Below, piece after piece: positions 34,065 through 44,159 of a DNA stretch of 56,132 nucleotides. Made by a program: the position numbers and the translations under genes. The notes below the pieces were generated by a model. That model had not been told where the DNA came from. It was given only the letters and a program-made list of their open reading frames with translations, and did not search any database. Positions within the stretch are counted from its first letter, which is position 1. The number at the start of each line of letters is the position of its first letter. The DNA lies in assembly GCA_012521615.1 (NCBI GenBank), contig JAAYMA010000095.1, positions 1 through 56,132 on the forward strand, in the 5' to 3' direction. This DNA is from Clostridiaceae bacterium (GTDB taxonomy: Bacteria > Bacillota > Clostridia > DSM-8532).

Positions 34065-35735
34065 TTAATTATTTTTGTTTTCTTCCATTAACTTAATTAT
34101 TGCAAAGACAACAGCTGCTACAACAAGTATTCCGCCGGCTATCATAAAATGAAGCAAACTTCCATTGTTTTCTGAAATCGGTACTGCATCAATTGTTTCG
34201 ACAGAATCTTCGTTAGGATCACCGGCAGTTTCATCGGAAAGTTCTTCGGCTGTTTCTTCTGCTGTTTCTGTTTTGACAGGTATTTCGGTCTGAAGCAAAA
34301 TATTGTTTTCTTCATCAGTGAGAACAATTTCAAATCCATCAAAATCTTCACCAATATCGGTCTTGGGCAGAGTAAACTCAAACTTGTGTGCAGTTTCAGG
34401 ATTGCTGACAAATGTATCTTTGTATATCTCAAAAGTATCCGTGCTTTTTACATAGAATTGGACATTCAGGTTCTTATTCGGGTGGGTTGTAAAAATTTCA
34501 GAGATAAAATTATAATTATTGGTTATTTCATTATAATCGAAAAATACAGCTGCATTTTTATTTGCACAGGTAACGGCTGAAAGTCCTGAGGTGGGTATGT
34601 AATATTCAGTCCATACTTTCTCTTCATTTGGAGCCATGGCAGTGGCAGTGAAAAATTCTGGAGAATGACCTGCCCAAAGCTCAATATAACCTCTGCTTGA
34701 ATCACCGAATGTTTCCGGGTTTGTATTAAGACTGTCAATTCCCCATGTCCAGAATTTCAAGCCCGGGGTATGATTTTTATTGTCTGCTATTCTTAAAAGT
34801 CCCATCTGGTTTTCATGATTAATTACGCCCCACCAGTTTTCCGAAACACCCGGATATGCATAAGCTATACCCATATCTTCCCAGTTTTTAAAGTATGCCA
34901 GATTATTATACTCAAATACGTGCTTGCTTTTGTTAACCGGTGTGTCAACACTACCCATCCATGGCCACCAGTCATCCTTTAACACTACCTGTTTGATGGG
35001 AACAACCATTTCAGTATCCGGAGGGCAATAAGCATTGCCGGGTTCTGAACCGGGCGCAAAGGTGATACAGGTCCAGTATTCATAATCTACTTCTTCATTT
35101 CGGTTGTTAATGAGTTTTAAATTATAATCAACATAAGATTTGTCCCTGTACACTGTAACTGTTGATACGCAGGTAATGTCACTTCTGCCGTTATTGAATT
35201 TACCAGGTATTCCGTCAACTGGTGCTATGGTGTCTGTAAAACTCATTTCAGCAGATATTTTATCTTCACTTTCTTCGATAATTTTCTCCTCCCAGGGCAA
35301 ACACCAGGCCTTACCATGCTCAGGTTCAGGAAAAGTAGGGAAAATTCCGCCATAGACCATAAGCCAGTCGTAATAAAAGTTCCCTTCCTTTATACCGTAA
35401 GGGGTTCCAATGGGATTTTGATAAAGCATTTCGTGACCTGTAGGCTTATAAATAATGGATAGTATCCGTCCTCCGTATTCTGCCAGCAAGGTTACTTTTA
35501 TATATGCATTTTCTATAACTTTTGTGTTGAAGGTGGTTGTTACAATTTTGTTTTCATCATAATTTACCAGAAGATTGTCTTGATCTGTTTCAAAATAAAA
35601 ATGTTTAAATTCCACTGTAGAATCATAAATTTTAAGATAATCCCCCTCAGCATATACAGTCAATGCACCTGTAAACAGATTCAAAATTATTGACAGTATC
35701 ATTGCAAATACTAATGACAAAGATTTTTTATTCAT
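34065..35735 (-). CDS. Secreted protein with C-terminal membrane anchor, aldose-epimerase-like beta-sandwich
   Basis: 556 residues. Signal peptide (MNKKSLSLVFAMILSIILNLFTGALTVYAEG, cleavage near VYA-EG), a large ectodomain, an acidic Glu/Thr-rich linker (about 495-520), and a C-terminal helix LHFMIAGGILVVAAVVFAII with a Lys/Asn tail: a type I surface protein. The ectodomain (AYIKVTLLAEYGGRILSIIYK, PIGTPYGIK, NYNLKLINNRNEEVDYEYWTCITFAPG) resembles DUF5107-type galactose-mutarotase folds and is rich in Trp/Tyr, suggesting glycan binding or cleavage. That is inference; no catalytic residue is assigned. GGGAGG precedes ATG 35733-35735. Confidence 0.75.
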   Translation of the reverse strand: MNKKSLSLVFAMILSIILNLFTGALTVYAEGDYLKIYDSTVEFKHFYFETDQDNLLVNYDENKIVTTTFNTKVIENAYIKVTLLAEYGGRILSIIYKPTGHEMLYQNPIGTPYGIKEGNFYYDWLMVYGGIFPTFPEPEHGKAWCLPWEEKIIEESEDKISAEMSFTDTIAPVDGIPGKFNNGRSDITCVSTVTVYRDKSYVDYNLKLINNRNEEVDYEYWTCITFAPGSEPGNAYCPPDTEMVVPIKQVVLKDDWWPWMGSVDTPVNKSKHVFEYNNLAYFKNWEDMGIAYAYPGVSENWWGVINHENQMGLLRIADNKNHTPGLKFWTWGIDSLNTNPETFGDSSRGYIELWAGHSPEFFTATAMAPNEEKVWTEYYIPTSGLSAVTCANKNAAVFFDYNEITNNYNFISEIFTTHPNKNLNVQFYVKSTDTFEIYKDTFVSNPETAHKFEFTLPKTDIGEDFDGFEIVLTDEENNILLQTEIPVKTETAEETAEELSDETAGDPNEDSVETIDAVPISENNGSLLHFMIAGGILVVAAVVFAIIKLMEENKNN

Positions 35736-36083
35736 ATTAAGCCTCCCGAAAATTTGATCGATTGTATAGTGACCGGAAATCAGCCGCAGGAGAGAGCGCT
35801 CATGATGCACAAATTTATATTACTAATATCGGACTTTAAGGGCATGTTATATATTTAAGGATAATTAAAGACTGAACTAAAATAAATCTTTATATCTGTT
35901 TAAGTAAAAAAAGTGAATAATTTAATAAAAAAGATACAGTATTGCAGGTCTACTAAATAGAATAAATTAAAAATTAAAGTAAATTGCTGGATTTTGGGTG
36001 TACAATATATGGCAGAATATGATACAATATTTTTCGTTTACAGTTAATTATCAATATTACAGGGTAAGCGAGGGGTTTACATA
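35736..36083. other. 348-base divergent intergenic region before pgi
   Basis: A+T-rich, no supported gene. The reading frame of the minus-strand gene extends to 35810 without a ribosome-binding site. A weak promoter for pgi is possible: TTGGGT (35994-35999), 18 bases, TATGAT (36018-36023). Otherwise I see nothing in it. Confidence 0.5.
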
Positions 36084-37427
36084 ATGGCTAAGTTAGTATT
36101 TGATTATAAAAATGCTCTTGGTTTTGTCAGAGAACATGAGATTGATTATCTTAAAAAGCATGTGGAAGATGCTCATGAGAAACTTCATAACAAGACCGGT
36201 CCGGGAAGTGACTTTTTGGGCTGGGTGGAGCTTCCTAACAATTATGATAAGGAAGAGTTTTCAAGGATTCTTAAAGCAGCCAGAAAAATCAGGGAAGATT
36301 CTGATGTATTAATAGTTATCGGAATTGGCGGTTCTTACCTTGGAGCGAGAGCAGCAATAGAATCGCTTACACATTCTTTTTACAATATGCTTCCTAAAGA
36401 AAAAAGAAATGGCCCTGAAATATATTTCGCCGGACATAATATCAGTTCAACCTATCTGGCAGAACTCCTTGAACTTATAGAAGGAAAAGATATATCAGTC
36501 AATGTTATTTCAAAATCAGGAACTACCACAGAGCCTGCTATTGCCTTCAGAATTTTCAAAGAATATATGGAAAAGAAATACGGTAAAGAAGGCGCGAAAA
36601 ACAGAATTTATGCTACTACCGATGCTTCAAAAGGTGCGCTTAGAACCCTTTCAGAAACTGAGGGATATGAAACCTTTGTAATTCCTGATGATGTGGGGGG
36701 ACGTTTTTCCGTATTGACTGCTGTTGGGCTCCTTCCCATTGCTGTTGCAGGTATAGATATTGCTGAGATGATGAAGGGCGCTCAGGATGCCTATATTGAA
36801 TGCAAAAAGCCATTTGAGGAAAATGACTGTTACAAATATGCCGCAGTTAGAAATATCCTTTACAGAAAAGGAAAGACTATTGAAATAATGGTTAACTATG
36901 AACCGTCACTTTATTATATTAACGAATGGTGGAAACAGCTCTTTGGTGAGAGCGAAGGAAAGGATCAAAAAGGAATTTTCCCTGCAGGAGTGAATTTTTC
37001 AACCGACTTGCATTCAATGGGGCAGTATATTCAGGACGGTATGCGCAATATCTTTGAGACCGTTTTGAACGTGGAAAAGAGTAAGAAGAACATTAAAATA
37101 GATGCAACTCCTGATAACCTTGACAATTTAAATTATTTAGCCGGAAAAGAAATTGATTTTGTAAACAAAATGGCTATGAAAGGCACCATTTTGGCACATA
37201 ATGATGGCGGTGTTCCAAACCTGGTTATCAATATTCCGGAAATGACCCCTTACTGGTTCGGATACATGGTTTATTTCTTTGAAAAAGCATGTGGTATAAG
37301 CGGTCACCTGTTGGGAGTAAACCCCTTTGACCAGCCCGGAGTTGAAGCCTATAAGAAAAATATGTTTGCACTGCTGGGCAAACCCGGCTATGAAAAAGAT
37401 ATGGAGACCCTTAAAAAGCGTCTGTAA
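36084..37427 (+). CDS. pgi: Glucose-6-phosphate isomerase
   Basis: Interconverts glucose-6-phosphate and fructose-6-phosphate in glycolysis. 447 residues, the compact Firmicute size. Motifs: [33 protein letters not shown], the [17 protein letters not shown] signature, [20 protein letters not shown] and [27 protein letters not shown] lies before ATG. secG follows 69 bases later, not obviously co-regulated. Confidence 0.96.
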   Translation: MAKLVFDYKNALGFVREHEIDYLKKHVEDAHEKLHNKTGPGSDFLGWVELPNNYDKEEFSRILKAARKIREDSDVLIVIGIGGSYLGARAAIESLTHSFYNMLPKEKRNGPEIYFAGHNISSTYLAELLELIEGKDISVNVISKSGTTTEPAIAFRIFKEYMEKKYGKEGAKNRIYATTDASKGALRTLSETEGYETFVIPDDVGGRFSVLTAVGLLPIAVAGIDIAEMMKGAQDAYIECKKPFEENDCYKYAAVRNILYRKGKTIEIMVNYEPSLYYINEWWKQLFGESEGKDQKGIFPAGVNFSTDLHSMGQYIQDGMRNIFETVLNVEKSKKNIKIDATPDNLDNLNYLAGKEIDFVNKMAMKGTILAHNDGGVPNLVINIPEMTPYWFGYMVYFFEKACGISGHLLGVNPFDQPGVEAYKKNMFALLGKPGYEKDMETLKKRL

Positions 37428-37496
37428 TTATCCTTGCTTAAAGCAGATGTATATGCTAAAATTAAAACGCTGTAGAATTTTTGGGAGGTTTGGACT

Positions 37497-37739
37497 ATGG
37501 ATGCCCTTACAATAATAGTAAATATTCTATATATAATTGTGTGCCTTGCTATAGTAGCTATTGTACTTCTTCAGGCAGGACGTTCGGCAGGCATGAGCGG
37601 AACAATTGCCGGTGGTGCTGAAACCTTTTTCGGAAAGAATAAAGGTCGTGCTTATGATGCAATACTAAGCAAATATACCGGATGGGTTGCATTATTGTTT
37701 GTAGTAATATCGATAGTTCTTGTTTTATTGTTGAAATAA
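37497..37739 (+). CDS. secG: Protein translocase subunit SecG
   Basis: 80 residues with two membrane helices (TIIVNILYIIVCLAIVAIVLLQ and VALLFVVISIVLVLLL) joined by the family-typical cytosolic loop QAGRSAGMSGTIAGGAETFFGKNKGR. Assists SecYE in protein export. GGGAGG lies 8 bases before ATG. Closed by a terminator; an rnr gene often follows secG, but here uvrB does. Confidence 0.94.
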   Translation: MDALTIIVNILYIIVCLAIVAIVLLQAGRSAGMSGTIAGGAETFFGKNKGRAYDAILSKYTGWVALLFVVISIVLVLLLK

Positions 37740-37761
37740 AAATATATTCAGGAAACTTTGG

Positions 37762-37794
37762 GGCTGTACATGCAACCGCGTGTATAGCCTTTTT
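37762..37794 (+). terminator. Rho-independent terminator after secG
   Basis: GGCTGTACATGC (37762-37773) with GCGTGTATAGCC (37778-37789), 12 pairs including two G-U, 4-base loop, then TTTTT. Confidence 0.82.
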
Positions 37795-37820
37795 GTTTTC
37801 CAGACCGTTGGAGGTTGATT

Positions 37821-39803
37821 ATGTCTGAATTCAGGCTTAAATCGGATTTCAAACCTACGGGCGATCAGCCTAAAGCAATAGATGAATTAGTAGAGCTTAT
37901 TAATAATGGAAGCAAGCATCAGACATTGCTGGGTGTAACCGGGTCAGGCAAAACTTATACTATCGCCAATGTTATTGAGAGAGTGCAGAAGCCAACTTTA
38001 GTTATTGCACACAATAAAACTTTGGCAGCCCAATTGTGTAATGAGTTTACTGAGTTTTTCCCTGATAATGCGGTCGAATATTTTGTAAGCTACTATGACT
38101 ATTATCAGCCCGAAGCATATATTCCCACCACAGATACCTATATAGAAAAAGATGCGTCCATTAATGACGAAATTGATAAATTGCGACATTCCGCAACAGC
38201 CTCTCTTCTTGAAAGACGGGATGTAATTATTGTGTCAAGCGTATCCTGTATTTATGGTCTGGGTGATCCGGAGGACTATACAGATCTGATGCTGTCGCTG
38301 CGTCCCGGAATGATAAAGGACAGGGACGAAATCCTAAAGAAACTCGTAGATATCCAGTATACCCGAAACCAGTATGATTTCAAGCGTGGAACCTTCAGGG
38401 TAATGGGGGATGTACTGGATATTTTTCCGCCATCTTCAACAAATATTGCTCTTCGTGTTGAATTTTTCGGAGATGAAATTGACAGGATTTCGGAGATTGA
38501 TGTCCTGACAGGTGAGGTAAAAGGATACAGGTCCCATATAGCGATTTTCCCTGCATCCCACTTTGCCACCAAGAAGGAGAAAATGGAAAAAGCCATTGAG
38601 TCCATTGAGCAGGAACTTGAGGAAAGAATAAAATATTTCAAGGATAACGGCAAACTTCTTGAAGCCCAGAGAATTGAGCAAAGGACCAGGTATGATATTG
38701 AGATGATGAGGGAAATAGGCTTTTGCCAGGGAATTGAAAACTATTCAAGGCATATAAGCGGCCGCGAACCTGGGAGTGCACCTTTTACTTTGATAGACTA
38801 TTTCCCGGAAGATTTTCTCCTGGTCATTGATGAGTCCCATGTTACAATTCCGCAAATAAGGGCCATGTATAACGGGGATCGTTCACGTAAAGAAGCCCTT
38901 GTCGAATATGGCTTCAGGCTGCCTTCAGCCTTTGATAACCGGCCTTTGACTTTCGAAGAATTTAATCAAAGAATTAATCAGATTATATATGTAAGCGCAA
39001 CACCTGCTGATTATGAAAAAAACTTGTCTACCAAGGTGGTTCAGCAGATTGTAAGACCAACTGGTATTATAGATCCGGAAATTGAGGTGCGCCCTGTTAA
39101 AGGTCAGATTGACGATTTGCTTCATGAGATTAATGTGACCACTGAAAAGGGTTACAGAACAATGGTTACCACACTGACCAAAAGAATGGCCGAAGATCTT
39201 ACCAAATATCTTGAGGATTTCGGCGTGAAAGTAAAGTATCTGCATTCAGATATTGACACTCTTGAACGTCTGGAAATCATCCGGGATTTGCGCATGGGTG
39301 AATTTGATGTACTTGTTGGTATAAATCTTCTGAGGGAAGGTCTTGATATACCTGAAGTAGCCCTGGTAGCCATACTTGATGCTGATAAGCAGGGATTTTT
39401 AAGGTCCGAAACATCACTTATCCAGACCATTGGACGTGCTGCAAGAAATGTTGAGGGCAGGGTTATTATGTATGCTGATACTATTACACAAGCCATGCAG
39501 TATGCTATAAATGAAACCAACCGAAGAAGGGGAATACAGACCAGATACAATAAAGAGCATAATATTACCCCGCGTACTGTTCAAAAAGCCGTAAGGGATG
39601 TTATTGAGGCAACCAAGGCAGCAGAGGATACAGAGAAATATAAAGTGCGCAAAAAGGGTAAAGTGGAAATTTTGGATAAAGAGACCATCCAAAGTCTGAT
39701 TGAAAGTCTCACCAAGGAAATGAAGAAAGCAGCCCGCGAATTGGAGTTTGAACAGGCCGCTGTTTTACGTGATAAAATAGCTGAGCTTAAGAAAATGCTT
39801 TAA
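37821..39803 (+). CDS. uvrB: Excinuclease ABC subunit B
   Basis: Damage-verification helicase of nucleotide excision repair. 660 residues: Walker A GVTGSGKT (about 38-45), the beta-hairpin region [16 protein letters not shown] box, motif [11 protein letters not shown], and a C-terminal UVR domain ([25 protein letters not shown]) that binds UvrC. An in-frame TTG at 37815 lies inside the TGGAGGT site; ATG at 37821 is the start. uvrA and uvrC are not in the window, and I see no clear LexA box in the short upstream gap. Confidence 0.96.
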   Translation: MSEFRLKSDFKPTGDQPKAIDELVELINNGSKHQTLLGVTGSGKTYTIANVIERVQKPTLVIAHNKTLAAQLCNEFTEFFPDNAVEYFVSYYDYYQPEAYIPTTDTYIEKDASINDEIDKLRHSATASLLERRDVIIVSSVSCIYGLGDPEDYTDLMLSLRPGMIKDRDEILKKLVDIQYTRNQYDFKRGTFRVMGDVLDIFPPSSTNIALRVEFFGDEIDRISEIDVLTGEVKGYRSHIAIFPASHFATKKEKMEKAIESIEQELEERIKYFKDNGKLLEAQRIEQRTRYDIEMMREIGFCQGIENYSRHISGREPGSAPFTLIDYFPEDFLLVIDESHVTIPQIRAMYNGDRSRKEALVEYGFRLPSAFDNRPLTFEEFNQRINQIIYVSATPADYEKNLSTKVVQQIVRPTGIIDPEIEVRPVKGQIDDLLHEINVTTEKGYRTMVTTLTKRMAEDLTKYLEDFGVKVKYLHSDIDTLERLEIIRDLRMGEFDVLVGINLLREGLDIPEVALVAILDADKQGFLRSETSLIQTIGRAARNVEGRVIMYADTITQAMQYAINETNRRRGIQTRYNKEHNITPRTVQKAVRDVIEATKAAEDTEKYKVRKKGKVEILDKETIQSLIESLTKEMKKAARELEFEQAAVLRDKIAELKKML

Positions 39804-39847
39804 AAACAGTAAATTTAACAAATAGATAACTTTTTAAAAAATTTCTT

Positions 39848-39948
39848 GGACCTGATGTCCAGATGGCATAAAATATGACCTGAGCACCTTTTTTGGAAAG
39901 TAATGACGGATTTTGACAGCCTGCGCCAAACTGAGGTGTTCCCAGGTC
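39848..39948 (+). promoter_or_regulatory. Foldable leader element between uvrB and the MFS gene
   Basis: A small hairpin GGAC-CTGAT-GTCC (39848-39860) precedes a stacked stem: GACCTG/CAGGTC (39877-39882, 39943-39948), CACC/GGTG (39885-39888, 39935-39938) and TTTGG/CCAAA (39892-39896, 39926-39930), separated by small internal loops, with a 29-base apical loop. T-rich bases follow (TTATTTTATTATT). It may be the uvrB terminator, a riboswitch-like leader of the transporter gene, or both. No known riboswitch class was recognised. Confidence 0.4.
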
Positions 39949-40002
39949 TTATTTTATTATTGAAAATCAAGAGAACTTCATAGGACATCAGGAGGTTTTT
40001 TA

Positions 40003-41178
40003 ATGTATTCGCTTTTGCTTGCAATTATCTACATAGCTTTTATCAGTCTTGGACTTCCGGATTCGCTGCTGGGCTCGGGATGGCCGGTTATGTATGGGCA
40101 GCTTGGAGTGCCCATATCCTATGCCGGAATAATTACAATGATTATTGCCGGTGGAACCATAGTATCAAGTCTTATGTCGGATAAAATGACCAGAAAGCTC
40201 GGGGCAGGACTGGTAACGGCAATAAGTGTTGCAATGACTGCCGCTGCTCTTTTTGGCTTTTCTGTTTCAAGATCTTTTATCCTTCTTTGTATCTGGGCAA
40301 TTCCTTATGGTCTGGGTGCAGGCGGAGTTGATGCTGCTTTAAACAATTATGTTGCCCTGCACTATGCTTCACGGCATATGAGCTGGCTCCATTGTTTCTG
40401 GGGCGTAGGAGCTGCAATCAGTCCGTACATAATGGGATATTGTCTCACCCGTGGATATGGATGGAGCAGTGGATACCGTTCAGTTTCCATTTTGCAGATT
40501 GTATTGACTGCCATACTTTTTATCAGTCTTCCACTATGGAAGAAGAATGGGAGTAGCAATAAGACCGATGCAGTTTCACTAAGCCTGCGTGCTGCCGTTA
40601 GAATAAAAGGTGTTAAGCTTGTCCTGATTGCTTTTTTCGGTTATTGTGCCCTTGAATCGACAGCAGGTTTGTGGGCGAGCAGTTACCTTGTCGAATACAG
40701 GGGTATTGATTCTGAAACTGCTGCCAGATTTGCGTCATTATTTTTTATAGGAATAACTTTTGGCCGTTTCATATCCGGATTTATTGCTGAAAAATTAGGC
40801 GACAAGGTACTTATCCGGCTCGGTACAGTGGTTATTATTCTGGGTATCCTGATGATTATTATTCCAGCAGGCTTCGATCAACTGGCTTTGGCCGGACTTG
40901 TCGTAATTGGTCTGGGATGCGCTCCTGTATATCCATCCATAATTCATTCGACACCGGCAAATTTTGGAGAAGAAAACTCTCAGGCAATTATTGGAATTCA
41001 AATGGCAAGTGCTTACACTGGTACTACTTTCATGCCGCCGCTCTTCGGTTTCATTGCAGATAATATAAATATTGGGCTGTATCCGGTGTATCTGTTAGTT
41101 TTTGCGATTTTGATGCTTACGATGACAGAATGGTTAAACAAAGTAATTGCAGAAAACTCAGCATTTTATTCTAAATAA
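40003..41178 (+). CDS. MFS transporter (sugar/fucose permease-like)
   Basis: 391 residues with about twelve hydrophobic helices in two halves. After helix 2 the loop SDKMTRKLGAG matches the MFS D-R/K-x-G-R/K signature, and the equivalent in the second half is SGFIAEKLGDK. PYGLGAGGVDAALNNYVALHY and LHCFWGVGAAISP are typical of the FucP/NarK-like sugar-type MFS group. Substrate unknown. CAGGAGG precedes ATG. The leader is a candidate structured RNA. Confidence 0.85.
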   Translation: MYSLLLAIIYIAFISLGLPDSLLGSGWPVMYGQLGVPISYAGIITMIIAGGTIVSSLMSDKMTRKLGAGLVTAISVAMTAAALFGFSVSRSFILLCIWAIPYGLGAGGVDAALNNYVALHYASRHMSWLHCFWGVGAAISPYIMGYCLTRGYGWSSGYRSVSILQIVLTAILFISLPLWKKNGSSNKTDAVSLSLRAAVRIKGVKLVLIAFFGYCALESTAGLWASSYLVEYRGIDSETAARFASLFFIGITFGRFISGFIAEKLGDKVLIRLGTVVIILGILMIIIPAGFDQLALAGLVVIGLGCAPVYPSIIHSTPANFGEENSQAIIGIQMASAYTGTTFMPPLFGFIADNINIGLYPVYLLVFAILMLTMTEWLNKVIAENSAFYSK

Positions 41179-41299
41179 TTTCATATAAATCACAAAAAAT
41201 CGTAAAACCTGATTTTGCACGCTTTTCAACAATCAATTCTGTGTTTTACACAATAAGGATTTTTTATTTAGCATAAGAGCTCCTCATGCAGGTTAACTT

Positions 41300-42613
41300 A
41301 TGAAAGTGACATCTCATGTGGAGCGTGATTTTTTTGTGAAAAAACGTATAAATCCATCATCTATAATATTTTTACTTATACTGGTATTTATAGTTGCGTA
41401 TATTGTAACTATATTTATTCTGCCAAATAATATTACTCTCATTACTGGCGAGGATTACAATTTATCTTTTATTTCGCCATTATTTCTGAAAGCTTCTTCA
41501 GACAGCAAGATTCTGCTGCTTAAAAACAACAGTCAAAAAGCAATGACCGCTTTTGAAAATCCATATAGCCTCAAAGCTATTGATGAAGGCCAAGCTGAAA
41601 TTGATCTGCGCATGTTTGGAATTATTCCTGTTAAAACAGTCCAAGTCAGGTCCATTGTTAATCAGCAGGTATTGGCCAGCGGGAGTCCGATAGGAATCAA
41701 ACTTAAGACTGACGGAATCGTGATTATTAATGTTTCCAGTGTTATTCTTGAAGACGGAAGCAAAGTTTCGCCTGCTGAAAAGGCCGGATTATTGACCGGT
41801 GACATAATACTTAAGGCAAATGGGAAAGATCTGGGCAAGATTGGAGACCTTATTGAAATTGTAGAGAATTCTGAGGGAAAGCCCATTAAACTGGTTTATA
41901 AAAGAAAAAATACCCAATATAGTACGGTTATTACGCCAATAAAATCAGGTGATGATGATAAATACCGTCTGGGTATCTGGGTAAGGGACAGTTCAGCCGG
42001 AATTGGAACTTTAACCTTTGTAGATCCTGTCAATAAAGTATATGGAGCTTTGGGGCACGGTATAAATGATATTGATACTGGTTCCCTGCTTCAGGTAGGC
42101 TCAGGTGAACTTCTTGAATCAAGTATACAGGGGATTAAAAAAGGTATAAAGGGTTCACCGGGTGAATTGGAAGGGGATTTCCTGTCAAGACCGCGGGTAA
42201 TAGGGGATATAAAGCTAAACTGCGATTTCGGCGTTTTTGGAAATTTCAATGATACAACTAATAAAAAATGGGGACGTCCTATGCAGATAGGACCTCACAG
42301 TATGGTACATGAGGGTCCGGCAACAATCCTTGCATGTATTGATGGTAATGAAGTAAAAGAATATAAGATTGAAATACAAAAGATATCCAGGCTGGATCTG
42401 AACAGCACTAAAAATATGGTGATTTGCATAACTGATGAAAGGCTTCTTAAATCAACGGGCGGGATTGTCCAGGGAATGAGTGGAAGCCCTATAATTCAGG
42501 ATGGCAGATTAGTCGGCGCTGTGACACATGTATTTATTAATGATCCAACCCGGGGATATGGAGTTTTTATAGAATCAATGATAAATAAATCCAATTCTCT
42601 GGCAAAAAAATAA
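41300..42613 (+). CDS. spoIVB: SpoIVB peptidase (sporulation sigma-K checkpoint protease)
   Basis: Made in the forespore and secreted into the intermembrane space, where it cleaves SpoIVFA to allow pro-sigma-K processing. 437 residues: one N-terminal helix (SIIFLLILVFIVAYIVTIFIL), a PDZ domain (about 140-210: VSPAEKAGLLTGDIILKANGKDL), and the S55 peptidase domain with ALGHGINDIDTG (catalytic His) and GMSGSP (392-397, nucleophilic Ser). ATG 41300 has only a weak AGG; GTG at 41336 with TGGAGCGTG is an alternative start giving MKKRINPSS. In most spore formers spo0A follows; here it does not. Confidence 0.92.
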   Translation: MKVTSHVERDFFVKKRINPSSIIFLLILVFIVAYIVTIFILPNNITLITGEDYNLSFISPLFLKASSDSKILLLKNNSQKAMTAFENPYSLKAIDEGQAEIDLRMFGIIPVKTVQVRSIVNQQVLASGSPIGIKLKTDGIVIINVSSVILEDGSKVSPAEKAGLLTGDIILKANGKDLGKIGDLIEIVENSEGKPIKLVYKRKNTQYSTVITPIKSGDDDKYRLGIWVRDSSAGIGTLTFVDPVNKVYGALGHGINDIDTGSLLQVGSGELLESSIQGIKKGIKGSPGELEGDFLSRPRVIGDIKLNCDFGVFGNFNDTTNKKWGRPMQIGPHSMVHEGPATILACIDGNEVKEYKIEIQKISRLDLNSTKNMVICITDERLLKSTGGIVQGMSGSPIIQDGRLVGAVTHVFINDPTRGYGVFIESMINKSNSLAKK

Positions 42614-42639
42614 AGACAGAGCCTCCAAACCATTTGACT

Positions 42640-42695
42640 GTTCTTCGGGGGCAGGGGGCAGGACAAGGCAGGACAGGGGTCGGCCCCCTGTCCTG
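42640..42695. repeat. G-rich direct repeats and palindrome after spoIVB (REP-like or terminator)
   Basis: Two tandem GGGGGCA units (about 42646-42660) and two AGGCAGGACA-like units run into a perfect 11-bp inverted repeat, CAGGACAGGGG (42669-42679) and CCCCTGTCCTG (42685-42695), then TTATTCTATTTT. The G+C-rich composition contrasts with the surroundings. It can end spoIVB transcription, but the repeated units are more like an extragenic palindromic element. Confidence 0.5.
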
Positions 42696-42845
42696 TTATT
42701 CTATTTTCATTGCTCACTGATGAGAAATCATTTCTACGGGAAGACAGAATAAGACCAATAAGATTTTTAATAAACTGTAATGTCTGTTATAATATTTTAT
42801 GCTTTTATTAATACAAATTATATTGTACATATTTGGGAGGATAAA

Positions 42846-43259
42846 ATGCGTATTGCTGTTATAGATGGTCAAGGCGGTGGAATAGGAAGGCTGATTGTTG
42901 AAAAATTAAAAGCGAATTTCGGCAGTAAAGTAAGTATTATTGTGTTGGGTACCAACGCACTGGCTACAGCTGCCATGCTCAAAGCCGGCGCAGACGAAGG
43001 TGCGTCTGGTGAGAATGCTATTCTTTACAATGTTCCCAAAGTAGACTTAATTGTAGGAACTATAGGCATAATTGCAGCCAATTCCATGCTGGGCGAGCTT
43101 TCACCTTCAATGGCAAAGGCAATTGCCGAAAGCCCTGCCAAGAAAATATTAATACCTATAAACAGGTGCAATATTCATATAGTGGGGCTCCAGGATGACC
43201 CCTTGCCTCAGAGTATTGATTTATTAGTTGAAGAAGTCAGACGGCATATGATAAATTAA
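42846..43259 (+). CDS. DUF3842 family protein
   Basis: 137 residues, soluble, alpha/beta: RIAVIDGQGGGIGRLIVEKL at the start resembles a nucleotide-binding glycine loop, followed by VLGTNALATAAMLKAGADEGASGENA and KVDLIVGTIGIIAANSMLGELSP. This is a conserved clostridial family with no assigned function. GGGAGG lies before ATG 42846. pgeF follows 48 bases downstream. Confidence 0.85.
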   Translation: MRIAVIDGQGGGIGRLIVEKLKANFGSKVSIIVLGTNALATAAMLKAGADEGASGENAILYNVPKVDLIVGTIGIIAANSMLGELSPSMAKAIAESPAKKILIPINRCNIHIVGLQDDPLPQSIDLLVEEVRRHMIN

Positions 43260-43307
43260 TAATTAGAATATAGGTAAAATTATACCAGTTAATATACAGG
43301 AGGAATC

Positions 43308-44141
43308 GTGGATAAAAATCTGAACGTTCAGCATCTTGCTAATGTAAAAGAAGAAGGCTTACGGTATATTACACTGCCGGCTTTTTCGGAATTTCCAGAG
43401 ATAGTCGCAGGCTTTACAACACGTTTTGGCGGAGTTAGTACGGGAGAGTTTGCAACATTGAATCTTAGTTTTACCAGATCTGACGATAAATCAAATGTTT
43501 TTGAAAATTACAGGCTGTTAAGTGAAGATTTGGGTGTTCCGCTAAATAATATGGTATTATCATACCAGACACATAGCAAAAATGTTATGACAGTCTCGAA
43601 AGAGCATTCCGGGATGGGCCTTGTAACTGACAGGACCTATACCGATACAGATGGATTAATAACAGATGAAACTTCATTAATGTTAGTAACACATTATGCT
43701 GATTGTGTCCCTCTGTATTTTTATGATCCTTTCAAAAAAGTTGCCGGTCTTACCCATTCTGGATGGAAAGGAACATTACAGGATATTGCCGGCGAGACTA
43801 TTAAAAAAATGCGTGATGTGTACGGATGTAATCCGGAGAATATCCGTGCTGCTTTTGGTCCGCATATCAGGAATTGCTGTTTTGAAGTGGATGTTGATGT
43901 TGCTGGAGAGTTTGCAAAAATTGATTATGCAAAAGGGCATATATTCTCCAGAAACGATGGAAAATGGATGATAGACCTTGAAAATATAATTATTGAAAGC
44001 CTTAAAAGGCAAGGTTTAAGAGAGGATAATATTTTCAGGTGCAATATTTGTACCAAATGCCATAAAGAAATATTTTTTTCTCATAGGGGCAGTCGCGGTA
44101 AATCCGGAACGGCCGCAGCTTTTATTATGATTAAAGAATAA
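43308..44141 (+). CDS. pgeF: Peptidoglycan editing factor PgeF (YfiH/laccase-domain family)
   Basis: 277 residues of the DUF152/multicopper polyphenol oxidase-like family. Visible are FTTRFGGVSTG, QTHSKNV, the THYADCVPLYFYD (metal-ligand Cys) and THSGWKGT (His) motifs, and GPHIRNCCFEVD. In E. coli the homologue removes wrongly incorporated L-Ser-containing peptidoglycan precursors; older annotations say laccase. GTG start 43308 with AGGAGG 4 bases upstream. It opens a run of four same-strand genes to comEC. Confidence 0.9.
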   Translation: MDKNLNVQHLANVKEEGLRYITLPAFSEFPEIVAGFTTRFGGVSTGEFATLNLSFTRSDDKSNVFENYRLLSEDLGVPLNNMVLSYQTHSKNVMTVSKEHSGMGLVTDRTYTDTDGLITDETSLMLVTHYADCVPLYFYDPFKKVAGLTHSGWKGTLQDIAGETIKKMRDVYGCNPENIRAAFGPHIRNCCFEVDVDVAGEFAKIDYAKGHIFSRNDGKWMIDLENIIIESLKRQGLREDNIFRCNICTKCHKEIFFSHRGSRGKSGTAAAFIMIKE

Positions 44142-44159
44142 AACAAAGGATAAAACAAT

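Noticed and set aside
34142-34738. Alternative minus-strand frames within the surface protein gene
   Set aside because: They overlap the long signal-peptide-bearing frame, which has a good ribosome-binding site and coherent domain order.
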